Positions 58,303-64,000 of a DNA stretch of 64,000 nt are shown piece by piece (positions within the stretch are counted from its first letter, which is position 1; the number at the start of each line of letters is the position of its first letter). The notes beneath the pieces are model-generated. The model worked only from the letters and a program-made list of their open reading frames with translations, ran no database searches and was not told the origin of the DNA. The position numbers were made by a program, and so were the translations under genes. The stretch lies in NCBI GenBank assembly GCA_964405335.1, contig CAYONP010000020.1, positions 1 through 64,000 on the forward strand, written 5' to 3'. Source of the DNA: CAYONP01 sp964405335 (GTDB lineage Bacteria > Armatimonadota > UBA10988).

Positions 58303-60129
58303 TCACGGCCATACTGCGCCGGCTAGCGGAGCCAGCACCTTGATGGGCAGCGACATCGTAGTCCCCGGCTCGACGATGAACGGATCACTGCGCCATTCCA
58401 GTAACTGGAGTTGGTTGATGGAGGTAGGCCGGTAGAGGAGGCGATACGCCACCGCCGGCGGCGGACAGGTTAGCTCGTAGCCGCCGTTCTGATCTGTCGC
58501 GACCGAGTAACAGGCGCGCCACTGCCCGTTCCACAGCGCCTCAACAGCAACCGAGCAGGGGGTGGCCGGGCTGCCTTCTGCGGCGAAGACCAGACCGCGT
58601 ACGCGACCGGCGGTGCCGGTGGCGAGGTTGAGGGTGATGGCATCGAAGTCGTCGTCAGGGAGTGTCAGCCGCGGCTCGGGGGTGGCGTCCATACCATACC
58701 AAGCTGCCAGGGACAGTCGACGGCCGCGGAAGCGCCCCGGTAGTTCGAACACACCGTTGGCGTCGGTCCTCAGGGAGCGCGCCGGCCGCGCGGCGCCCCG
58801 CATCAGTTGCACCGCCACCTGCGCCTGGGACACAGGTTGACCGTCTGGCCCCAGCACCACACCTCGGAGCGGTTCGGGCGTGCTCAGGTCGAGGACCATC
58901 TCGCGCTCCGGTTCGTCGAAGATCTCGATCTCGACGCAAGCCGCCAAGTCATCCTCGGCCCTCATACCGCTACGGGCACTGAACAAGGTCCAGCCGGGCG
59001 GCACGCGTACCTCGAAACGGCCCTCCGGCCCAAGTTGGTAGTACTCGGCGCCGTCCGGACGCGAGGCTCCAGAGACAACCAACTGCACCCAGGGCGGCAT
59101 CGGCCCGTCCTCAGCCGGCAGTACCTGACCATGCACGAGGGTGCCCGGAATGAGCCGCAGCACTGGTGTCGCTCCGGCGCCCAGGAGCCCAGGCATGGCA
59201 CGGGCAGCCGCAGCGGTCCACTCAACGGCCCGCTCCTCGTCCAGATAGGTTTCGAGGTAGTGCCAGTCGAGCGCCAGCGAGTCGATGCGATAATGACCGT
59301 TGTCGTCGGTCACCGCCCAGCCCACCGAGCCCGGCTCATCAACTCCCGCAGCACGAATACGGATTCCGGCCGCCGGCCCGCCCGTTGGGCCATAGACGAC
59401 CCGACCCTCGAGGCGCCCCGCCAACTCAACCCTGAAGCACAACGGCTCCCGCGTCGGTCGATAGGGATAGAAATGACTGCCGCCGGCGATGAGGACCACG
59501 CCGTCCGCTCGCACATGCACCTGACCGAGGCGGTCAAGCTCGATGAACCGACGGTCGAGGACCTCGAAGCTCAGCTCACCGGTCGGTACGCCGGCCAGTC
59601 GGCAATCGCCGTAGGCATCGGTTTGCGCAGCCACTCCATCTCGAAGCTGCTCAGGGAGAGTCAGGCCGTTGACGGAGCGGATCCGCACGCGGACTGCCTC
59701 GGTGGAGATCAGCGGGTGCTCCACGCGTGCCGGCACCTCATGCCCGCGTTCCATCCGAAGCGCTACGAATTCGGGCACTTGGCCGAGCACAAGAACTAGC
59801 GGCGCACAGTCTGGTGCGGTCACCAGCAGGCCGGACCAGAGGTAGTTGCCCGGCCTGGTTACCCGGCAGTTCCGCGGCAAGACGAACAAGCCATGCTCGT
59901 CAGTCACCGCGGTGGCGAAGTCCGGTGCGTCCGGCCCGAGGCCCAAGAGCCGCCAATGGACCTCCACGCCCGGCATCTGATCGCCGTCCGGGTCGAGTAA
60001 CTGCCCCTCAAGAATGCCGCCCGGCACCTCGGCCACTTCGTCGGCCAACACCGGTGGCAACTCGGACCGCGGTGCGGGTGCCGCCGCACCGAGCCAGACC
60101 AGCATCCAGCAGGTCAGACCAACCACCAT
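58303..60129 (-). CDS. Secreted protein with repeated carboxypeptidase-regulatory-like domains
   Basis: A 608-aa protein with a hydrophobic leader (VVGLTCWMLVWLGAAAPAP). It consists of about five beta-sandwich repeats of the CarboxypepD_reg type, each with phrases like LEGQLLDPDGDQMPGVEV, LEGRVVYGPTGGPAAGIRI, LRGVVLGPDGQPVSQAQV or VRGLVFAAEGSPATPCSV, followed by an aromatic-rich strand with DANGVFELPG or DDNGHYRID. These are transthyretin-like extracellular modules used for adhesion or carbohydrate binding. No catalytic motif. A 200-bp gap with no clear gene separates it from the UroD gene. Its 5' side faces an inverted-repeat element. Confidence 0.82.
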   Translation of the reverse strand: MVVGLTCWMLVWLGAAAPAPRSELPPVLADEVAEVPGGILEGQLLDPDGDQMPGVEVHWRLLGLGPDAPDFATAVTDEHGLFVLPRNCRVTRPGNYLWSGLLVTAPDCAPLVLVLGQVPEFVALRMERGHEVPARVEHPLISTEAVRVRIRSVNGLTLPEQLRDGVAAQTDAYGDCRLAGVPTGELSFEVLDRRFIELDRLGQVHVRADGVVLIAGGSHFYPYRPTREPLCFRVELAGRLEGRVVYGPTGGPAAGIRIRAAGVDEPGSVGWAVTDDNGHYRIDSLALDWHYLETYLDEERAVEWTAAAARAMPGLLGAGATPVLRLIPGTLVHGQVLPAEDGPMPPWVQLVVSGASRPDGAEYYQLGPEGRFEVRVPPGWTLFSARSGMRAEDDLAACVEIEIFDEPEREMVLDLSTPEPLRGVVLGPDGQPVSQAQVAVQLMRGAARPARSLRTDANGVFELPGRFRGRRLSLAAWYGMDATPEPRLTLPDDDFDAITLNLATGTAGRVRGLVFAAEGSPATPCSVAVEALWNGQWRACYSVATDQNGGYELTCPPPAVAYRLLYRPTSINQLQLLEWRSDPFIVEPGTTMSLPIKVLAPLAGAVWP

Positions 60130-60187
60130 GTCGCGCTCCCACGGCGCAGGATGCAGTGGACTTCACGGCATGTCAAGGCACTACCCA

Positions 60188-60270
60188 TGAGGTCAGGTCC
60201 AACAATCATGCGGTCAGTTTCGATTCTGCGCCAGGATCGAAACATCCTGCCCGAAACCGAGACCTGACCC
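60188..60270. repeat. REP-like nested inverted repeat
   Basis: Outer arms GGTCAGGTC (60191-60199) and GACCTGACC (60261-60269) are exact inverted repeats. Inside are GTTTCGAT (60217-60224) and ATCGAAAC (60236-60243). AGACCTGACC-type arms are typical of REP elements mobilised by REP-associated tyrosine transposases, none of which is in the window. It lies 5 bp beyond the stop of the DUF4926 gene, so it could also end that transcript, but no T-tract follows. Confidence 0.6.
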
Positions 60271-60274
60271 GGGC

Positions 60275-60460
60275 TTACGCCGCCACCTCGAATCGCAGGA
60301 CGATCAACTCCTCGCTCGGCACCGCCAGCATCGCGTAGGTCCGCCCGTCGTCGTCGCTGAACTCGACCACCGTGCCGACCTGACCACGGCGGAGCCCGGC
60401 CGACTGCTGGTCGGTCAGCAATGCCACCGCCTCGAGCAGCCGTATCTCGGCAGTGCGCAT
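60275..60460 (-). CDS. DUF4926-family small protein
   Basis: A 61-aa protein matching the DUF4926 pattern: IRLLEAVALLTDQ, GLRRGQVGTVVEF and SDDDGRTYAMLAVPSEELIVLRF. It is an SH3-like small beta barrel of unknown function, often near toxin-like or regulatory genes. ATG at 60460 gives the family start. It lies 4 bp downstream of the GH172 gene and is probably its operon partner. The REP-like element follows its stop. Confidence 0.85.
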   Translation of the reverse strand: MRTAEIRLLEAVALLTDQQSAGLRRGQVGTVVEFSDDDGRTYAMLAVPSEELIVLRFEVAA

Positions 60461-60464
60461 CGCC

Positions 60465-61562
60465 TCAGATGATCTCCAGCTCATCCGCCGACGGCAGCGC
60501 CGGGAACGGCGCGGTCGGCAGCACCTGGTACCAATAGGCCACGCTCGCCAGATCGTCCTGCAGCGGCAGGTAGCGCCCGCCGGCGCGCCAGCCGAGGGCC
60601 TGGATGGTCACCCGCAGGTCGGTCTGGAAGCGGATCGGGTCGGTGATGTGCCAGCGGTACTGCCCGAACCGTATCTGGCTGTTCCACAGCTTGTCTGGCA
60701 GGTGCACCTCGGGCATGCCGGTGTACGGACTGCTGAACGGCACGTAGGCGTTGTCGACCACGTAGCAGTAGGCGCCGCAGAAGTAATCTTCGGTGCCGGT
60801 ACCACAGATGGTCGGATAGTCGGTGTCGCCGTCCATGAAGAACTTGATCTCGCCCTCGCCCCACCAGCCGGTGTTGTTGCTCCCCCAGGCCAGGTAGGTG
60901 CCGACGTAGTGGCCCTGGCCGCGAAGGCCGTCGACGATGGTGTAGTCGGTCTGGAAGGGCAGTGGGTTGGTCCGCCGGAACTGGGCGTGGAAGTAAGCCG
61001 CGTCGTCGCGCACCGGGCCGAGCGCGTAGTCGACCTGGTAGTAGAGCGTCATCTTCCCTTCGCCAGGCTTGAAGCTCACCTGGTCGGCCAGGTTGGTCAT
61101 CGTGATCCGGCAGCGCCGGCGGAACGGCATCGGCCAGTAGCAGTTGAACCCGTTGCGGGGATTGACGCAGACGGCCAGGCTGTTGACCTGCGCATACTTG
61201 CCCCAGCCCTGGGCGAAGAAGTCGCCGACGGGCACCTCGACCGATGGATGCTCCTGATCATCCCAGTAGAAGCGGAGGATCGACCAGCGGTAGTTGCCGG
61301 TCGGCGTCATCCAGATGTGCTGGATCGCGCCGGGCCCTTCGATGTCGGCGAGCACGAACTCGGTGCCCGGCTCGATCACCACCGAGGGGCTGATCTTCCA
61401 GCCCTGGCCCAGGTCGCGCGCGCAGCCGGCGCCGGTGCCCTCGGTGGCCATGCCGCCGGCACCCTTGGCACCGGTGAAGTTCTCCGGGCTGGCCGAGCGC
61501 GTCTGAGCGTCGCTCAACCGGTACAGCGTGCCGAGGTCCACCGCGAGGCCGTCGAATCCCAT
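60465..61562 (-). CDS. DUF2961 (GH172) family protein
   Basis: A 365-aa double-jelly-roll protein of the DUF2961 family, whose characterised members are GH172 enzymes acting on fructofuranosides and arabinofuranosides. Typical phrases are TRSASPENFTGAKG (start), GAIQHIWMT, LRFYWDDQEHPSVEVPVGDFF, GEIKFFMDGDTDYPTICGTGTEDYF, with acidic catalytic candidates in GTGTEDYF, and QFRYRWHI-type strands. No signal peptide. Codirectional with the DUF4926 gene downstream. The SIR2 gene lies upstream after a 78-bp gap. Confidence 0.9.
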   Translation of the reverse strand: MGFDGLAVDLGTLYRLSDAQTRSASPENFTGAKGAGGMATEGTGAGCARDLGQGWKISPSVVIEPGTEFVLADIEGPGAIQHIWMTPTGNYRWSILRFYWDDQEHPSVEVPVGDFFAQGWGKYAQVNSLAVCVNPRNGFNCYWPMPFRRRCRITMTNLADQVSFKPGEGKMTLYYQVDYALGPVRDDAAYFHAQFRRTNPLPFQTDYTIVDGLRGQGHYVGTYLAWGSNNTGWWGEGEIKFFMDGDTDYPTICGTGTEDYFCGAYCYVVDNAYVPFSSPYTGMPEVHLPDKLWNSQIRFGQYRWHITDPIRFQTDLRVTIQALGWRAGGRYLPLQDDLASVAYWYQVLPTAPFPALPSADELEII

Positions 61563-61640
61563 GCGTCACTCCTTGCCGGCGGGGCGGTTCGGCGTGGCTG
61601 GGGCAAGGCCTCCCAGAATCGCGCCGCCAGAGGGCGCCAG

Positions 61641-63455
61641 TCATCGGTCATCGCGCCACGTGATGAATTCAGGCCAGTCCCAATTCACTTTCTCGCACTC
61701 GCGGTGTCGTGCGGATCGGTCTTGATAGTATGGCAGCAGCCTGTCGCGGTAGTTCTCCACAAACCACCCCCACAGATACTCCGGCGGCTCGTGCAACATC
61801 GCGTTTGCCCAGCGTGCTGCATCGGGGTCGGAGCGAAAGTACTGCCTCCACGTCTTGAGCGTCTGATCGTGGTGCCAAAGCTCCGGCAGTGGCTCTGCGA
61901 ATCCGGAGCCGGTCGTGGGATCTGTGTTGACAATGTCCGAGAGCCACAAAGCAAACATGAAGTGGTGATCGGCAAGAAGCCCCTTCACCGGATCCTCCCC
62001 CGCCGAGAGGGCCGCTCCGAGGTGCTGGCCGAACCACGGCGAAGTTCGGAGCCACTGGCCTACATGATCTTCTGTCGAGCGTAGCGCCTCGCATCTCAGC
62101 AGATGGCAGCGATGAAGCGGCGTTGACGACTCCCCGTCCTTCACCGGAAGACCGTAGAGCCGGGAGAGGAAGGGCCAGCGGCGAAGGTGGACGCTGATGA
62201 GCGACCACGTGACGACGAGCGCCACGTGAGCGAACCGGATCGACCATTCGGGCCACTCGTAGTAGCTGCCGCTTCGCTGCCGATCCACATACATCGAATC
62301 TGGGAGGTGTGCCGCAATGTCATTGAGCAGGATGTCGAAAGTCCCGGCGTCGTCGAGCTCGATCACCACCGCACCCACCCGGGCCAGGCCTTCGATGCTG
62401 GCCAGGACCAACTTTGCCAAGTCTTCCAAGCTCCGTGCCGTTGTCTCTTTGCGAGGGTCGCCTAGCGAGCTGCGCAGCTCGAGAGTCACGCTGTCACGAA
62501 GCCGGCGGCAGAAGTCGACCAAACGGGGTCGTTCGCCGCGAAGTATGAGGGCTCGGACCTCGCGCTCCAGCACTTCCGGCGACTGCACCGTTGTTTCGCT
62601 GGAGAGTGCCTCGATGCGGCTTTCGAGTGTGCGAAGTGCCTCATCAGCGCTCTCTATGCGCATCACGCGACACCGGTCGTTGCCCCGCAGCTCCGCGACG
62701 ACCTCGCTCTCCTGGCCGCATGCCAGCCAGTAGAGCAGGTACGGACTGCAGCGCTCTTGGAGCAGCCGACAGACGCGCTCGTTCTGCCACCCGTGGTAGC
62801 CTACGACGATGATCGCGTTCCGACTTAACAGCTCCGCCAGCACCGCATCCATCGCCGGGTCGAGGTCGGCAACCTCGGCGGGGGTATTGCGCAGCACGCC
62901 GTCGGCCCAGTGACCGTGCGGCTTGAACACGACGCATCGCTCGTGCTCGAACAGCGCCGGATCCGCACACTGCTGCTGCGTGCTGAGGACCGGCGCTTGG
63001 ATCCCGACCTCGCGCAGGGCGTCTTCCATCAGCGGGTCGAAGTTCGTCGTGACGATGCGCCGTACGCGCCCGTCGCGGGCTAGGCAAGCGATCACTTGAT
63101 GTGCCTTGGTCGGCGGGATGACCTCTTCGTTCTGGTCGTCACCCTCCCGCACGAACATGCTGCGCAGGTACGCTGTCCGATCAGGGATCGACGGACGCAC
63201 GCGCTCGATCAGTGTGCTGTAGTCGCTGGAGGCCAAGCCCTCGTTCTCGGCCCATTCCTGCACGGCCGGCGGCAACGGGTCCTGGTCCTGCGTCGCAGCG
63301 ATGTAGAGTTCCGTCAGCATCCGGTTGTGCACGTCCCACCCCGACGGAATGCCCGCGGCCTTGCTCACACCCGAACCCAGAAACACAACGAACTCGCCAC
63401 GGCTGCTGGCGAGTTGGATAGCGAGCGACAGTAGGTCGAGTGCTTCGGGGTCCAT
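61641..63455 (-). CDS. SIR2-domain protein, candidate NADase defence effector
   Basis: A 604-aa protein. Residues about 10-290 form a SIR2-like NAD-binding domain: FVVFLGSGVSKAAGIP (27-29 GSG), RIVTTNFDPLMEDAL (136-145), KPHGHWADG with the likely catalytic His at 180, and AIIVVGYHGWQNERVC. Residues about 300-604 are an unrecognised alpha/beta region. SIR2-domain proteins of this size are known from anti-phage systems where they deplete NAD on infection. GC is lower than that of neighbours, suggesting transfer. It is a solo gene: neither neighbour looks like a sensor. A sirtuin deacetylase is possible but the architecture argues against it. Confidence 0.85.
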   Translation of the reverse strand: MDPEALDLLSLAIQLASSRGEFVVFLGSGVSKAAGIPSGWDVHNRMLTELYIAATQDQDPLPPAVQEWAENEGLASSDYSTLIERVRPSIPDRTAYLRSMFVREGDDQNEEVIPPTKAHQVIACLARDGRVRRIVTTNFDPLMEDALREVGIQAPVLSTQQQCADPALFEHERCVVFKPHGHWADGVLRNTPAEVADLDPAMDAVLAELLSRNAIIVVGYHGWQNERVCRLLQERCSPYLLYWLACGQESEVVAELRGNDRCRVMRIESADEALRTLESRIEALSSETTVQSPEVLEREVRALILRGERPRLVDFCRRLRDSVTLELRSSLGDPRKETTARSLEDLAKLVLASIEGLARVGAVVIELDDAGTFDILLNDIAAHLPDSMYVDRQRSGSYYEWPEWSIRFAHVALVVTWSLISVHLRRWPFLSRLYGLPVKDGESSTPLHRCHLLRCEALRSTEDHVGQWLRTSPWFGQHLGAALSAGEDPVKGLLADHHFMFALWLSDIVNTDPTTGSGFAEPLPELWHHDQTLKTWRQYFRSDPDAARWANAMLHEPPEYLWGWFVENYRDRLLPYYQDRSARHRECEKVNWDWPEFITWRDDR

Positions 63456-63547
63456 TGCCGATTCCGTATCTTGCTTCTGATGAAAGCACTACTCGTCAGG
63501 CTCTTACACCGAGCCCGGCTTGTATCCTGCATGGCTCCCCAAACCCA

Positions 63548-63581
63548 CACCGCCGCCGGCTCCCGCGAGCCGGCGGCGGTG
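63548..63581 (-). terminator. Strong hairpin, probable terminator of the lipoprotein gene
   Basis: A perfect 15-bp stem with a 4-nt loop: CACCGCCGCCGGCTC (63548-63562) and GAGCCGGCGGCGGTG (63567-63581). It lies 20 bp beyond the stop of the minus-strand lipoprotein gene. On the minus strand the stem is followed by TGGGTTTGGGG, a weak T-rich tract. It would also stop readthrough towards the SIR2 gene, which starts 93 bp further on. Confidence 0.65.
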
Positions 63582-63600
63582 AATTGGTTGCGGTAGTCGG

Positions 63601-63831
63601 TTACTCGGTCCCGGCGTCGCCGCCGGCGACCGGCGCGTCGGTCGCGCCGCCGGCGTCGTTGCTCACTCCGGCGTCACCGGCGCCGTCGGCGACCGGCGGG
63701 TCGTTGGTCGGCGTGGCGACGTCGGCCGTCGCCTCGGGCGGCAGCTCCTCGCTCTTTGGGCCGCAGGCGGGTAGCAGGGCCAGTCCGAGCAGCGCCAGGC
63801 CGGCAATCGTCGGCACGGTCCACTTGCGCAT
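63601..63831 (-). CDS. Small lipoprotein
   Basis: A 76-aa protein with a lipoprotein signal: positive N-terminus, hydrophobic core, and lipobox LLPAC followed by GPKSEELP. The mature part is acidic, low in complexity and Ala/Asp/Gly-rich (VADGAGDAGVSNDAGG). No family. AGGAG lies 7 nt before the ATG at 63831. Probably membrane-anchored on the outer or inner membrane. A strong hairpin follows its stop. Confidence 0.75.
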   Translation of the reverse strand: MRKWTVPTIAGLALLGLALLPACGPKSEELPPEATADVATPTNDPPVADGAGDAGVSNDAGGATDAPVAGGDAGTE

Positions 63832-64000
63832 ACGTCTTCTCCTCATAGTCCTCGGGCGGTATGGCGTCGTGCGCGACCAGGCCGCTCACGGCTCACGACT
63901 GATACGCGCCGGCGGCACGTTCGCGCGGTGAACCCGCCGGCGGCGGAGCCGGTCGACTCCGCCGCCGCGCGCACCGGGGCAGCGATCAGTCGTAACCGAT
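63832..64000. other. Right-edge intergenic sequence with an inverted repeat
   Basis: 169 bp upstream of the lipoprotein gene, running off the window. An 11-bp inverted repeat with an 8-nt loop lies at 63938-63967. No T-tract follows on either strand. Nothing else was identified. Confidence 0.5.

Overview
The window comes from a very GC-rich bacterial chromosome (about 70% G+C by eye, strong G/C preference at third codon positions). I see no rRNA, tRNA, CRISPR array or intact transposase. The gene content resembles environmental Planctomycetota, Armatimonadota or related PVC-like lineages: a DUF6785 permease, a GH172/DUF2961 protein, methyltransferase-type UroD homologues, PhyH dioxygenase, many secreted glycosidases, an ECF sigma with a zinc-type anti-sigma, and a CHAT protease. 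This placement is an inference; no marker gene in the window settles it.

Layout. 1-0.3 kb: a 42-bp tandem repeat running off the left edge. 0.3-4.1 kb (minus): lysA, a WD40-like protein and a Macro-CHAT fusion, translationally coupled. 4.2-6.2 kb (plus): acyl carrier protein, fabF, NUDIX. 6.2-9.5 kb: a DUF1349 protein, ECF sigma, anti-sigma and nicotinate phosphoribosyltransferase. 9.5-12 kb: an MDR dehydrogenase, PhyH dioxygenase and HicBA toxin-antitoxin. 12-25.4 kb: a carbohydrate block with several secreted or cytoplasmic glycosidase-like proteins, including GH78. 25.5-29.6 kb: a cytochrome-bd-like/c-type cytochrome pair, a secreted protein and a CAP protein. 29.7-33.1 kb: aspartokinase, SGNH hydrolase and a UroD-type methyltransferase. 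33.3-35.8 kb: a lower-GC island with a TIR protein, an unrecognised partner and a gene-poor stretch. 35.8-46.5 kb: DUF6785 permease, GH130 phosphorylase, an AddB/AddA recombination nuclease pair and a GH2 enzyme. 46.6-50.3 kb: three QueC-like PP-loop paralogues and a sugar-transfer-type ATP-grasp enzyme in one run. 50.4-57 kb: SorC regulator, ygfZ and, on the other strand, ilvD-queC-queE-yjbQ-yfcE. 57-64 kb: a second UroD homologue, a carboxypeptidase-regulatory-like protein, GH172, DUF4926, a SIR2 protein and a small lipoprotein.

The best candidate for an undescribed system is the 46.65-50.33 kb cassette. Three QueC-fold proteins keep the ATP-pyrophosphatase loop as [S/T]GGWDS and the zinc-type Cys cluster, but have lost recognisable preQ0-site motifs. 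They sit around an ATP-grasp ligase, and the canonical queC/queE lie only 3 kb away, so these paralogues are not the housekeeping copy. Other strong oddities are an IlvD with an NTF2/SnoaL-like domain inserted between its two lobes, a Macro-CHAT protease fusion, a TIR + unknown gene cassette in low-GC DNA, and a CydA-like membrane protein carrying its own c-type haem domain.

The genome is compact. Same-strand neighbours often overlap by 4 bp, and three convergent pairs share a single tetranucleotide (CTAG or TTAG) as both stop codons. Good sigma-70-type promoters are visible before lysA, acp, lysC and ilvD.
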